Shown: piece by piece, positions 25,085 through 36,729 of the stretch
Numbering within the stretch: position 1 is the stretch's first letter
How the letters are laid out: each line of letters begins with the position of its first letter
Source of the DNA: Allobosea sp. WAO
GTDB taxonomy: Bacteria > Pseudomonadota > Alphaproteobacteria > Rhizobiales > Beijerinckiaceae
Direction: 5' to 3'
Length of the DNA stretch: 64,000 bases
NCBI RefSeq assembly: GCF_001509835.1
Contig: NZ_JXTJ01000004.1
Location: 682,001-746,000 of the forward strand
Translations under genes and position numbers: made by a program
The notes under the pieces: model-generated
What the model was told of the DNA's origin: nothing
Database searches by the model: none
The model's input: only the letters and a program-made list of their open reading frames with translations

Positions 25085-25975
25085 ATGACCTCAGCGCCTG
25101 CCAGCGACCCGTTCGATAGCCATCGCCGCTTCCTGACCCGCCTCGCCTATCGCATGCTCGGTTCGGTCAGCGATGCCGAGGACATCGTGCAGGAGGCTTG
25201 GCTGCGCTGGCGCGAGACCGATCAGGCGGAGGTCGCGCAGCCACGCGCCTTCCTGGCGCGCATCGTGACGCGGCTCTGCCTCGACCAGATGAAATCGGCC
25301 CGCAGCCGCCGCGAGTTCTATGTCGGCAGCTGGCTGCCGGAGCCGCTGGTCGAGGCGCTCGGCGGCGAGGCGCCGGCCGATGCCGGGGTCGATGCGCCGA
25401 TCGCGCTGATGCTGGCGCTGGAGCGCCTTTCCCCGCTCGAACGCGCCGCCTTCCTGCTGCACGACATCTTCGAGATGGATTTCGCCGAGATCGCCCGCAC
25501 CATCGATCGCAGCGAGAGCGCCTGCCGCCAGCTCGCCAAGCGGGCGCGCGAGCATGTCCGTATCGACGTGCCGCCGCGCAACAAGGTCGACCCGGCCGAG
25601 GCGAAGCGCTTCGTCGATGCCTTCTTCAAAGCGGCCCACAAGGCCGATCCGAGCGATCTCCAGGCCCTGCTGGCGCAGGATGTCGCCTTCCACAGCGATG
25701 GCGGCGGCAAGGTCCTGGCGGTGATCAACCCGCTCTACGGCATCGACCGCGTCTCGCGCTTCTTCGCCGGCATCAACGCCAAGCTCGCCCACCGCGACAA
25801 GCCGACCACCCTCTTCAAGCCGGTGCTGATCAACGGCCTGCCCGGCTATCTCAGCCTCGAACGCGGCGAGACCCTGCAGGCGACCGCGCTCGACATCCGC
25901 GACGGGCGCGTCCACGCGATCTACATCGTGCGCAACCCCGACAAGCTCAGGCATCTCAGCCTGTCGGATGCATAG
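25085..25975 (+). CDS. ECF41-family RNA polymerase sigma factor (SigJ-like)
   Basis: 296 aa. Sigma region 2 (about 10-75), linker with WLPEP (83-87), sigma region 4 (about 108-160), then a fused SnoaL/NTF2-like domain (about 170-296) with DGGGK (205-209) and NPDKL (284-288). These three motifs define ECF41, in which the C-terminal domain replaces an anti-sigma factor and modulates activity. It lies 14 bp after the second AhpD-like gene, and a matching promoter precedes the unit, implying positive autoregulation. The inducing signal is unknown. Confidence 0.95.
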   Translation: MTSAPASDPFDSHRRFLTRLAYRMLGSVSDAEDIVQEAWLRWRETDQAEVAQPRAFLARIVTRLCLDQMKSARSRREFYVGSWLPEPLVEALGGEAPADAGVDAPIALMLALERLSPLERAAFLLHDIFEMDFAEIARTIDRSESACRQLAKRAREHVRIDVPPRNKVDPAEAKRFVDAFFKAAHKADPSDLQALLAQDVAFHSDGGGKVLAVINPLYGIDRVSRFFAGINAKLAHRDKPTTLFKPVLINGLPGYLSLERGETLQATALDIRDGRVHAIYIVRNPDKLRHLSLSDA

Positions 25976-26023
25976 GCTCGCCAGAACCGCGGCAGAGCCC
26001 GCGGTTCCGACGCAACGAACGCG

Positions 26024-26473
26024 CTAGCCTTCCAGCGCCTCGATCATCTCGACCCGCGTCGCATGCCGACCGCCTTCGAATTCGGCCGCCAGGAAGGCGT
26101 CGACGATATCGAGGGCCAGCCCCTCTCCCACCACGCGCGCGCCGAGCGACAGCATGTTGGCGTCGTTGTGCTGGCGGATCATGCGGGCCGAGAAGGTGTC
26201 GGCGCAGACGCCGCAGCGGATGCCCTTCACCTTGTTCGCCGCCATCATGATACCCTGGCCGGTGCCGCAGAAGATGATGCCGAACCGGCAATCGCCGGAG
26301 GCGACGAGCCGCGCCGCCGCCTCGCCATGCTTGGGATAGGGCGTGCTTTCCGGCGTCGCAGGTCCGATGTCGACCACCACCCAGCCCTGCGCCGCGACAT
26401 GGGCGGCGATGGCCTGCCGGAGCTGGATCGCGGCATGATCGCTTGAAAGCACGATGCGATTGCTGGCCGTCAT
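26024..26473 (-). CDS. rpiB: Ribose-5-phosphate isomerase B
   Basis: 149 aa RpiB/LacAB fold: IVLSSDHAAIQLRQAI at the start, then DYPKHG-like TPYPKHGEAAARLVASG, FGIIFCGTGQGIMMAANKVKGIRCG with the catalytic Cys, and NDANMLSLGARV. Interconverts ribose-5- and ribulose-5-phosphate. Convergent with the ECF41 unit, apparently monocistronic. Some RpiB-like proteins act on other sugar phosphates, so substrate is by family. Confidence 0.93.
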   Translation of the reverse strand: MTASNRIVLSSDHAAIQLRQAIAAHVAAQGWVVVDIGPATPESTPYPKHGEAAARLVASGDCRFGIIFCGTGQGIMMAANKVKGIRCGVCADTFSARMIRQHNDANMLSLGARVVGEGLALDIVDAFLAAEFEGGRHATRVEMIEALEG

Positions 26474-26585
26474 GGAGAATATGTCCCGTTTCCCGAGGGC
26501 AATGCGGCTTCGTCAATGAAACCGGTGATCTTGCAAGACGACAAATCGCCGGTCCGCATCCGAAGCAGCCGGTGGCGATGCTCCA

Positions 26586-26942
26586 CTATATCAGCCACCA
26601 GGCCCCGCCGATCAGCACCGCCTCGGCCGCGACGACTGCCAGCATCACCCTGCGATTGGTCAGGATCACGATCGCGACCGGAACTGCGATCGCAGCGAGG
26701 CGGACCAGCAGCGGCACATCGGCGAGCACGCCAGGCGGCGTCAGCATCAGCTTGGCGACGACCCCCGCGAGCAGCGCCGTCGCGACCAGCCGCACCCATT
26801 CGAGCCAGGGCGAGCCGTCGTCGAGGCGACGGGCGAAGGCGACGGCGAGCCATCGCCACATCTCCGTCGGGATGACCGCGAAGAGCAGGAGGGCGAGATA
26901 GGGCCACCAGGGACCGTCGAGAAGCGCGATCGGCGCGGTCAT
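26586..26942 (-). CDS. AzlD-type branched-chain amino acid exporter subunit
   Basis: 118 aa, four hydrophobic segments (PYLALLLFAVIPTEMWRWLAV, LVATALLAGVVAKLML, LVRLAAIAVPVAIVIL, MLAVVAAEAVLIGGAWWL). Size and spacing fit AzlD, the small partner of AzlC. Its ATG overlaps the azlC stop by 4 bp. Confidence 0.88.
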   Translation of the reverse strand: MTAPIALLDGPWWPYLALLLFAVIPTEMWRWLAVAFARRLDDGSPWLEWVRLVATALLAGVVAKLMLTPPGVLADVPLLVRLAAIAVPVAIVILTNRRVMLAVVAAEAVLIGGAWWLI

Positions 26943-27673
26943 GCGCCTGCCCTTGCGCGCCGGCGCCAGCGCTGCGCCGCGAAGGCGATCGTCCCGCCGA
27001 CGAGGCCGCCGGCGAGCAGATCGAAGCCGCCGCCGATCGCCCAGCTTGCGACCGGCGACAGCGCGAGGCCGAGAAAGATGGCGAGCCCGTCGCCGAAGCC
27101 GCGCGCCCCGACCGTCAGCGACGTCATGAAGAAGATCGGCGACAGGGCGAGGAGTCCGGCGGCGACCGGAACCGGCACAGCCCCGGCGAGATAGTAGCCG
27201 GCATAGGTGCAGAGCGCCGAGACCAGGATCAGCGCATTGGCGAAGCCGAGGAAATAGGTCGGCCGCTGTTCCGGCGGCAGTGCCGGCAGGCGGCGCAGCG
27301 CCTCGGTCCAGGCCGTGACGGCGACATAGTGCGACATGAGGATCTGGATGCCGACGCCCTGCCCCGGCCGGCGCAGCAGCGGCAGGAGCGCGATCGTCAT
27401 CGGCAGGAAGCGCAGCGAGGCAAAGCCGATCGCGAGCGCGATCGCACTCCAGGCTGCGCCGGCTGCGATCGAGGCGAAGAATAGCACCTGCGACGGCCCG
27501 GCCCAGACCAGTATGGTCGACAGCACCGCGACCTCGACGGGATAGCCGACATCGCGCGCCAGCGAGCCGACGCCGACCAGGCCGAGGCCGACGACCCAGG
27601 CCGGTAGCATCAGCGCATCGCGAAAGCCGATCAGCGCCGGGCGCAGCCGCTGCCAGCGGCCGAGCGAACTCAT
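26939..27673 (-). CDS. AzlC-type branched-chain amino acid exporter subunit
   Basis: 244 aa with several membrane helices; family landmarks are GFRDALMLPAWVVGLGLVGVGSLARD, WAGPSQVLFFASIAAGAAW and FLPMTIALLPLL. AzlCD complexes export branched-chain amino acids or analogues. ATG at 27673 (MSSLGRW) is preferred to a GTG at 27709. Nothing gene-like is seen in 27674-27878. Confidence 0.92.
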   Translation of the reverse strand: MSSLGRWQRLRPALIGFRDALMLPAWVVGLGLVGVGSLARDVGYPVEVAVLSTILVWAGPSQVLFFASIAAGAAWSAIALAIGFASLRFLPMTIALLPLLRRPGQGVGIQILMSHYVAVTAWTEALRRLPALPPEQRPTYFLGFANALILVSALCTYAGYYLAGAVPVPVAAGLLALSPIFFMTSLTVGARGFGDGLAIFLGLALSPVASWAIGGGFDLLAGGLVGGTIAFAAQRWRRRARAGA

Positions 27674-27878
27674 GCGGACACCGGGCCGGCGTCGAACCTG
27701 CCGCGACACGGAAGGCGTGTCGGGAGCGGCGGCTCGGAGGGAAGCTGACTCATGAACGCCCTGGGATCGCGAATGCGCAGATCGACCCGGTCAGCCGACA
27801 ACGCTTAATGCGCATTCCCGTCGCCGCGGGGCAGAGCCCTCGCCGCGCTTCAGACCTGCGCCCGGCGCAAACGAGGCG

Positions 27879-28157
27879 TCAGAAACTCTTCAGCGCCAGG
27901 CCGAGCAGCTCGTTCCCGAAGTCCACGATCTCCTTCGGCACGCCGCCGACGGCCTGATAGGCGAGCCACATCAGATAGATGAACGCCGGCACCAGGATCC
28001 AGCCCAGCACCTCCTCGAAGACGATGCGGCGCCGACGCCGGCGGGCGCGCTTCTCGAACCAGCCGAGCTTCTCCTTGGCCGCGGGCGCTGCCGCGGCTGC
28101 CGCCGTGGCTTCACTGTCCTGCGCCCAGGCGCTCTCGGATTTGCGTCGGAACCACAC
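27879..28157 (-). CDS. Small membrane protein downstream of clpA, 92 aa
   Basis: N-terminal charged and Ala-rich region (EATAAAAAAPAAKEK), a strongly basic cluster RRRRRRIVFEE, then one transmembrane segment (VLGWILVPAFIYLMWLAYQAV) and a short C-terminus. It begins 4 bp after the clpA stop, so it is likely in the clpS-clpA unit. No known family; conservation not testable here. Confidence 0.65.
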   Translation of the reverse strand: MWFRRKSESAWAQDSEATAAAAAAPAAKEKLGWFEKRARRRRRRIVFEEVLGWILVPAFIYLMWLAYQAVGGVPKEIVDFGNELLGLALKSF

Positions 28158-28161
28158 GGTC

Positions 28162-30675
<2,514 letters not shown>

Positions 30676-30721
30676 GGTCAGCGCTCCTGATCCAGTTCAA
30701 GGGACGTGGTGGCGTTCAAGA

Positions 30722-31138
30722 TCACTTCTTCTCCATCACGCATTGCAGCGGATGCATGTGCTTGCGGGCAAGGTCCATCACCAGCGTCACCTTGGTCTCG
30801 GCGACCTCGTAGGTGAAGACGCCGCATTCGCCGACGCCGTTCTGGTGGACGTGCATCATGATGCGCGTCGCCTCCTCCCGGTCCTTGTTGAAGAACCGCT
30901 CCAGCACGTGCACGACGAACTCCATCGGCGTGTAGTCGTCGTTGAGAATGAGGACGCGGTAGAGATTGGGCTTGCGGGTGCGGGTCCGGGTCAGCACCGC
31001 CGCGCCGGTGCCGCTGCCGTCGCGGCCGCCATCGACAGGCGCGGAAGGCGGGCGCGGCCTGCTGGCGAGCCTTGTCGCAGACCGGCCGAGGCGTTCCGCC
31101 GGCATCATACCGGCCAGGATATCGGTTTCGATCGGCAT
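30722..31138 (-). CDS. clpS: ATP-dependent Clp protease adaptor ClpS
   Basis: 138 aa. After a disordered N-terminal extension of about 50 residues comes the ClpS core: [54 protein letters not shown], with the NDD and Met-rich pocket that binds N-degrons. ATG at 31138 chosen; further upstream only TTG is available, and an ATG pair at 31108 is possible. Precedes clpA in the conserved order. Confidence 0.95.
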   Translation of the reverse strand: MPIETDILAGMMPAERLGRSATRLASRPRPPSAPVDGGRDGSGTGAAVLTRTRTRKPNLYRVLILNDDYTPMEFVVHVLERFFNKDREEATRIMMHVHQNGVGECGVFTYEVAETKVTLVMDLARKHMHPLQCVMEKK

Positions 31139-31367
31139 GGTGGCTGCTTGGTCCAAGGGTTCTCTTCCGGCGTTCGACCCCAAGATAGTGCTTCGCCCGT
31201 GAATTTACAGGCGTCGCGCCGGCTTCGCCAGCCCGTTCCCGCCACGGGCCACAACGAAGTGCCGTTTCCAAGGCAAGCGACGCAAGAACCCGGCCAGGCT
31301 GAACGAAAGCAGCCGGCCGGGCTCGAAGACGTGATTGCGGACGATGGCGTGCACCAGCCCGGCAGTC

Positions 31368-32453
31368 TTAGGTCCGCCAGCGAAGCCTTTCGGGCACCAG
31401 TGTGTTGCTGAAGGCCTTTCCCTCATGGCGGGCGGCGGCATAGTCGCGCTTCAGGCGGAAATACCATTGCGCCAGGCGGTCGGCCTGCCCGAGCAGCAGC
31501 ATGGTCGGCTTGCGCTCGAGCCCCTGCTGGGCCAGTTCGAGGATCCGCTGGTCCTGCCGCAGGAAGGCCCGCGCCGCCCATCTGATCACGGGCGAAAGCG
31601 GCATGAGTTGCGGCAGGTCCGCGAGCAGCACATTGGTGAACAGCGTCCGGCGCGCATCGATCGGCGTCGCGAAGGTGGCGTTGATGATCGAGCGCTCGCC
31701 GATGCGGATGCGCTCGATCCGCTGCCCCGGCAGCAGGAAATCGACCTCCGTCTGCGGCCGGCCGAAAAGGCGATAGCCGCGCGAATTCGTCGAGGCCTGG
31801 TGTGCCCTCATCCGGAAACCGAAAGGCAGCGGCTCGAAATCCTTGACCTTCTCCCGCGCCGTCGCAGTCGGCCGCCACCACCAGGAATTATGGACATAGC
31901 CGACATGGCCGGGGTCGATCAGGCTGAGCACGCACAGATCATAGGAAGCCTCGACCAGAACCGATACGGCAACCCGGCAGAGCGCGGGGCCCGCCAGGGT
32001 CAAGGCCGGCACGGGCGGCGCTGCCGCCAGCCCCGTGCCCATATACAGCCAGATGATGCCGTCGCTCTCGCAGACCGGGAACTCGCCGACCTTGACCTGT
32101 CCGGGGTCGGCGACATCGCCATCGACCAGTGTCGGCATCGCCTGGCAGCGCCCATCGCCGCCGAAGCGCCAGCCATGGAAGGGACAGGTAATGGCCTCCC
32201 CGTCGAACCGGCCCTGCGACAGCGGCGCGCCCCGGTGCGGACAACGATCCCGCAGCGCGAAGAGGCGCCCGGTCTTCATGCGGCCAAGCACGACCTGCTC
32301 GCCGAGGACGGTGATGCTCGTCATCGCGCCCGCTGCGAGGCTGCCAGTGCTCTTGACGCAATACCAGGCCTCGCGCGGCGGCTCGCGAAACTCGCTGGCG
32401 GCGGGCGCTTCCGCCGTATGGGCCGCGCCCGCTATCATCGTCGAACTGGTCAT
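31368..32453 (-). CDS. Rieske [2Fe-2S] aromatic-ring/C-H oxygenase, alpha subunit
   Basis: 361 aa. The Rieske motif is CPHRG (about 71-75) with CPFHGW about 20 residues later; the mononuclear iron site includes the LIDPGHVGYVHNSWWW stretch (Asp/His/His). Length and layout fit the vanillate-demethylase/PaO-like single-component oxygenases rather than two-subunit dioxygenases. No ferredoxin or reductase partner is encoded nearby, so electron supply must come from elsewhere. Substrate not predictable. Confidence 0.9.
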   Translation of the reverse strand: MTSSTMIAGAAHTAEAPAASEFREPPREAWYCVKSTGSLAAGAMTSITVLGEQVVLGRMKTGRLFALRDRCPHRGAPLSQGRFDGEAITCPFHGWRFGGDGRCQAMPTLVDGDVADPGQVKVGEFPVCESDGIIWLYMGTGLAAAPPVPALTLAGPALCRVAVSVLVEASYDLCVLSLIDPGHVGYVHNSWWWRPTATAREKVKDFEPLPFGFRMRAHQASTNSRGYRLFGRPQTEVDFLLPGQRIERIRIGERSIINATFATPIDARRTLFTNVLLADLPQLMPLSPVIRWAARAFLRQDQRILELAQQGLERKPTMLLLGQADRLAQWYFRLKRDYAAARHEGKAFSNTLVPERLRWRT

Positions 32454-32575
32454 TGCGGCCTCAGGCTCCAGCCGCGGCTTGCGAAGCGCCGCGCGGGCCG
32501 CAACCAGCCGCTCGCCAGTTGCAGGAACATTGCCGAAAGACTGCTTCCGGCCTGAACGGAGCAGCCAAACGCAAA

Positions 32576-32601
32576 GAAGCCCGGCCGAGGAGCCGGGCTT
32601 C
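32576..32601 (-). terminator. Intrinsic terminator of the phasin gene
   Basis: On the minus strand GAAGCCCGGC-TCCTCG-GCCGGGCTTC, a perfect 10-bp stem, followed by TTTGCGTTT; it lies 68 bp after the phasin stop. Confidence 0.85.
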
Positions 32602-32669
32602 TCAAATTCGTCGGATCAGGCTGCAGTCAGTGCGAGCACCGACCGCTTGCCGAAATCACGTGGCCGAAA

Positions 32670-33014
32670 TCACTTGGCCGGGGTCGGGACCGACTTGGCG
32701 ACGATGCCTTCGAACGGCTTGTAGGCGTCCTTGGCGATAGCCGAGAAGAGCTCGCCCATCTTGGTGACCTGGGCGACATAGCCCTCGAAAGCGGTCTTGA
32801 CGTAGTCGCTCTGGATCTCGATGGCCTTGTCGAGCGTCTTGACGCCGGCAAGCTTCTCGATCGTGGCCGTGCCGGCCTCGAACGACTTCTTGGCGTAGTC
32901 GGTGGCCTCGACGGCGAGCGTCTGGACGCCCTTCGAGGTGGCGCCGAACGACTTCAGAGCAGCGTCGACGTTCTCTTTGGAGGCCTTCTGGATGGTCTCG
33001 AACTGCTGGATCAT
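32670..33014 (-). CDS. Phasin family protein
   Basis: 114-aa amphipathic helical protein (MIQQFETIQKASKENVDAAL, then EATDYAKKSFEAGTATIEKL and the C-terminal AYKPFEGIVAK) typical of alphaproteobacterial phasin_2 proteins, which coat polyhydroxybutyrate granules. Monocistronic with its own terminator. The upstream region has the dyad-like TTGTGCAGCGCAACA (33126-33140), a plausible site for the PHB regulator PhaR. Confidence 0.9.
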   Translation of the reverse strand: MIQQFETIQKASKENVDAALKSFGATSKGVQTLAVEATDYAKKSFEAGTATIEKLAGVKTLDKAIEIQSDYVKTAFEGYVAQVTKMGELFSAIAKDAYKPFEGIVAKSVPTPAK

Positions 33015-33343
33015 GTTTTTCCCTCAGCGCCTCGGGGGACGCCGCCTCTTGCTGGCGAGCCTTGCGGCCCAGGTTCCTCGCCCCAAGGTCGGATGAAACG
33101 CTCATCACCGGGGACCGCCTTCATATTGTGCAGCGCAACATAAAAGTCAAGGACACGTTGCAATGCATCAAATGCAAAGCTGCCCGGCCTGTCGAGGGAA
33201 TGGTTCGCAGCCATACCGAGCGGCTATCGTCAGGCTTAACACCTCCGTAACCGCATCGCTCTAACCTCTCTCAGTGTGACCTTCCAGCCACGCCGAAGAT
33301 CGGGCGCAGGTTGGGCGGCAAGTGTCGAGTTGAGGCGAGTTGC
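33015..33343. other. Divergent spacer phasin / D,D-carboxypeptidase
   Basis: 329 bp without a protein gene. It should contain both promoters. The only clear structure is the near-dyad TTGTGCAGCGCAACATAAAA at 33126-33145, which shares TGTGCAGCGCA with the palindrome at 9061. Confidence 0.55.
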
Positions 33344-35038
33344 ATGGCTTCTGGTTGCGTTGGTACCGGGCGCGGACGCTGGTTCGCGTTCATCGGACTG
33401 GTGAGTGTCGCTGCCGTGACCCTGGTCGCGACGGCCTCCCCCGCTGAAGCGGCGCGCAAGAAGCGTCGCCAGGTCAGTGGCGGCTACGCCCCGCCCTTCG
33501 CCGCGATGGTCGTCGACGCCAAGAGCGGCCGCACGCTGCACGCGGTCAACGAGGACGCGCCGCGCATCCCCGCCTCGATCACCAAGGTGATGACACTCTA
33601 TCTGCTGTTCGAGCAGCTCGAGCGCGGCCGGATGAGCATGGATTCCCCGCTCAGGGTCTCGGCCAACGCCGCCCGGGAAGCACCGTCGAAGATCGGCTTC
33701 GAGCCGGGCGAGACGATCGCCGTCCGGGACGCGATCCTCGCCCTGATCACCAAATCCGCCAACGACGTCGCGACCACCGTCGCCGAGAACGTCGGCGGCT
33801 CCGAGGACGAGTTCGCGCGGATGATGACCTCGCGTGCCCGCTCGCTCGGCATGAGCCGCACCACCTTCTACAACGCCCATGGCCTGCCGCATGATCCGCC
33901 GAACCTGACGACGGCGCGCGACTTGACGATCCTCGCCCGCGCCATCCAGGAGCGCTTCCCGCGCTATTATCCGATGTTCGGCACGCGCGTGTTCAACTAT
34001 GCCGGTGGCGCCTATCGCAACCACAACAAGCTGCTCGGCCGCATCGAAGGCGTGGACGGCATCAAGACCGGCTACACCCGCGCCTCCGGCTTCAACCTGA
34101 TGACCTCGGCCAAGGCCGATGGCCGCCAGATCGTCTCCGTCGTGCTCGGCGGTCGTTCCGGCGCTTCCCGCGACAAGGTGATGGCCGATCTCGTGGTCGC
34201 CGCCCTGCCCCGCGCCACCAGCGGCGGCCGCAGCGCCCCGATGGTCGCCGAGGCTCCCGAGCCGCAGCCGGAACGCGCCCGCATCGCGGCGCCCGCCGTC
34301 GCGCCGGAGCCGCCGGCCCGCCCGGCCGCCATCTCCCAGGCCGCGGTTGCCCAGGCTCCGGAGCCCGCGCCGATGCCGGTGCCGCGCCCGCGCGTCGAAC
34401 CCGAGCTGCCCGCCGCCGCCCGCGCCTATGCGGCGACGCCGACCACCACCCCGATCGCCCCGCCGCGCGCCATCTCGGCCAGCGCCGGCCAGCCGCTGCA
34501 GCTCTCCGGCATGCGCCCGGTTTCCGCCACGACGACGCCGTCCGCCATGCGCTGGTCGATCGGCGCTCCGCCGGCCGACGGCAAGATCCTGCGCCCGCCG
34601 GCGAACGTCGACACCACCTCCTCGATCGCCAAGGTCGCCGAGCCTGCGCCCGCCCAGGTCGCGCTGGCCCAGCCCGAGCCGCGCAAGATCGAGACGCGCC
34701 TGCCTGAGCCCGCCAAGGCCGAGCCCGCTCAGATCGCCAAGGCGAGCGAGCCCAAGCCGGCCGAGCGCCGCGTCGAGAAGGCCGCGCCCGCGTCGAAATG
34801 GGTGATCCAGCTCGGCGCCACCGACGACGAGTCGAAAGCCAAGGACATCCTCGCCCGGGCCCGCGCCAAGGCGTCCGGCCCGCTCGCCGACGCATCGCCC
34901 TTCACCGAGAAGGTCGAGGCCCGCGGCGCCACGCTCTACCGCGCCCGTTTCGCCGGCTTCGAGGAGTCCAAGGACGCCGAAAAGGCCTGCGCCCAGCTCA
35001 AGCGCGGCGGCTTCGCCTGCTTCGCGACCCGCGGCTGA
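33344..35038 (+). CDS. D-alanyl-D-alanine carboxypeptidase with C-terminal SPOR domain
   Basis: 564 aa. Signal peptide (residues 1-36), then a low-molecular-mass PBP (peptidase S11) domain with catalytic SITK (in PASITKVMT), SAN triad and KTG (GIKTGYTRASG). A long Pro/Ala-rich linker (about 290-475) leads to a SPOR domain (about 480-564, SKWVIQLGATDDESKAKDIL...GGFACFATRG) that binds denuded glycan at division sites. It trims pentapeptides in the periplasm, presumably at the septum. ATG at 33344 chosen (GAGG 8 bp upstream, good signal peptide). Confidence 0.94.
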   Translation: MASGCVGTGRGRWFAFIGLVSVAAVTLVATASPAEAARKKRRQVSGGYAPPFAAMVVDAKSGRTLHAVNEDAPRIPASITKVMTLYLLFEQLERGRMSMDSPLRVSANAAREAPSKIGFEPGETIAVRDAILALITKSANDVATTVAENVGGSEDEFARMMTSRARSLGMSRTTFYNAHGLPHDPPNLTTARDLTILARAIQERFPRYYPMFGTRVFNYAGGAYRNHNKLLGRIEGVDGIKTGYTRASGFNLMTSAKADGRQIVSVVLGGRSGASRDKVMADLVVAALPRATSGGRSAPMVAEAPEPQPERARIAAPAVAPEPPARPAAISQAAVAQAPEPAPMPVPRPRVEPELPAAARAYAATPTTTPIAPPRAISASAGQPLQLSGMRPVSATTTPSAMRWSIGAPPADGKILRPPANVDTTSSIAKVAEPAPAQVALAQPEPRKIETRLPEPAKAEPAQIAKASEPKPAERRVEKAAPASKWVIQLGATDDESKAKDILARARAKASGPLADASPFTEKVEARGATLYRARFAGFEESKDAEKACAQLKRGGFACFATRG

Positions 35039-35055
35039 CCGATCAGGGAAGGAAC

Positions 35056-35784
35056 TCAGCCATGTTTCTTCAGCAAGGTATCCTTGGCTTGATTGACGCG
35101 GGCGGCAAGGCCGCTGGTACCCCCGGCGTCCGGATGGATGCGTTTCATCAGGCCCCGATGGGCCTCGCGAACCGCCTCCTCCCCCGCGCCCGGTTGAAGC
35201 CCCAGGATCTCGTAGGCCTCCTGATCCGACATCGTGCCCGGGCGCGCCGCGCCGCCCTGCCCCGCGTCGCGGTGACGATCAGCGTCTTCACGCCAGCCGG
35301 GCGCCCGGCGGTCGAGATAAGCCTCTAGCAGCCGCGCCCCGTCAGGGTCCGTCGCGAGGCATTCGCGCATCAGCGCGCCGAGCTCGCCGAGATTGAGCTC
35401 GTCGAGATCGCGGCCGGCGAAACTGCCGGCCTGCACCTTTCCGGTGACGCCGCCGCTGTCATGGTCGAGCTCCATGGCGAGCAGGATCGAGGCCACCTTG
35501 GAACGGTCGGCCGATTTCGTGCCGCCCCAGTCCTTGGCCCATTCGGGCATCTTCAGCCCTCCCGGCCCATAGGCGCTCCAGCCGAGCAGCCAGGCGCCGA
35601 GACCGCCCATGAAGATCGCCATGTCGAGGCGGCCGCGCAGCATCATCAGCGCGGCGATACCGAGTGTCGCCGTGCCGCCGATCACCTTGCCGAGCTTGAC
35701 CAGCTTCTTCGGGTCGGCGCCGGCGAACAGCTTCGACAGCCACCAGACCAGGATGACGGCGGCAATGCCGTAAAGCAGCGTCAC
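35056..35784 (-). CDS. Membrane-anchored DnaJ-domain protein (Tim14/Pam18-like)
   Basis: 242 aa. N-terminal membrane segment (LLYGIAAVILVWWLSKLFA) and a second pair near 35-70, a middle domain resembling a TerB-like helical region (ILLAMELDHDSGGVTGKV...LNLGELGALMREC), and a C-terminal J-domain (about 185-242) with HPD in RIHPDAGGTSGLAARVNQAKDTLL. The J-domain ending with GG-AA-(I/V)N-AKD-LL is that of mitochondrial Pam18/Tim14, whose ancestors are alphaproteobacterial proteins of this kind. The ATG overlaps the stop of the upstream VWA-like gene by 4 bp. Confidence 0.85.
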   Translation of the reverse strand: MTLLYGIAAVILVWWLSKLFAGADPKKLVKLGKVIGGTATLGIAALMMLRGRLDMAIFMGGLGAWLLGWSAYGPGGLKMPEWAKDWGGTKSADRSKVASILLAMELDHDSGGVTGKVQAGSFAGRDLDELNLGELGALMRECLATDPDGARLLEAYLDRRAPGWREDADRHRDAGQGGAARPGTMSDQEAYEILGLQPGAGEEAVREAHRGLMKRIHPDAGGTSGLAARVNQAKDTLLKKHG

Positions 35785-36530
35785 GATCTGCGGCCCTCCA
35801 TCGCCGTCAGCAATCCCTGGGCTGCCGGACTGTTACCCGCCAACCGCAGCAGCGCCTCGCGGCCGCCGCTCGCATAGGCGGCGGCGCCGCGCAACAATTC
35901 GAGCAGCGAGTGCGGCGCGTTGGCGTCGAAGCGCGCATGTGCCCCGCCGGTCAGCCGCGCGATCTCGGCGAAGGCGGCGCTCGCCGCCGGGTCGCCACCC
36001 TCCTGGAAGACGAAGCCGCGCACCCCGCGCAGGCCGAGCTCGCCGGCGAGCGCGCACAGCCTGTCGACATCCTCCTCCATCGCATCGCCGACATAGACGA
36101 AGGCGCGGATCGGCACCCGCCGCTCCTCGTCACGGATGTGGGCGAGCACTCGGCCGATCTGGGTCTGTCCGCCCTGGCAGGCGATGCCGTTCATCAGCCC
36201 GGTCAGGCGTCGCGGCTCGCCGATCCAGCCCGAGGCGCGGCATTCGGCGAAGCCCCGGAAATAGACGAGCTGGACCGCAAGGCCGCCGGTCTTGTCGGCA
36301 ACCTCGAACATCCTGCCCTGCAGCGAGCAGGCGAGATCCCAGGTCGGCTGGCGGCTCATCGTGGCGTCGAGCGCGAAGACCAGCCGGCCGGCCTGGCCGG
36401 TCGCAAGCGGGGCGAGCTGCTTCGCCGCGCCGAGAAAGCGGTCGATCTCGCCGGGCTTCGAGCGCGCCGCGCCCTCGCTCGGTCGCGTCTCCTTCGTCTT
36501 GCCTACTGCCTTGCCGTCTTCGTTCGCCAT
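35781..36530 (-). CDS. VWA-like domain protein coupled to the DnaJ-type gene
   Basis: 249 aa, cytosolic. LVFALDATMSRQPTWDLA is a MIDAS-like start (DATMS where DxSxS is usual), followed by a Rossmann-like alpha/beta pattern: AVQLVYFRGFAECRASGW, GGQTQIGRVLAHIRDE, RAFVYVGDAMEEDVDRLC. A VWA-type fold is therefore likely; the exact metal site is uncertain. GAGG before the ATG at 36530. Linked with 4-bp overlap to the membrane J-protein, a pairing that recurs in Rhizobiales; role unknown. Confidence 0.8.
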   Translation of the reverse strand: MANEDGKAVGKTKETRPSEGAARSKPGEIDRFLGAAKQLAPLATGQAGRLVFALDATMSRQPTWDLACSLQGRMFEVADKTGGLAVQLVYFRGFAECRASGWIGEPRRLTGLMNGIACQGGQTQIGRVLAHIRDEERRVPIRAFVYVGDAMEEDVDRLCALAGELGLRGVRGFVFQEGGDPAASAAFAEIARLTGGAHARFDANAPHSLLELLRGAAAYASGGREALLRLAGNSPAAQGLLTAMEGRRS

Positions 36531-36729
36531 GTCCTCGCCAAGCCGCTCGCCGGGATTCGCCTGTCCCGAAGATATTGGCCGCGCCGCCGGCATTTGCTAC
36601 CCGTCCCGCAGCGCACCTTCCGTTTGACCAGCTTCGGTCGCACGCTCGAAAGCCGCGCAACGCAACGGATTGGGCGTCTTGGTGCGCGAAAGTGATCCCA
36701 CTTCGCGAACCGTGCCCGGGAGGAACGGC

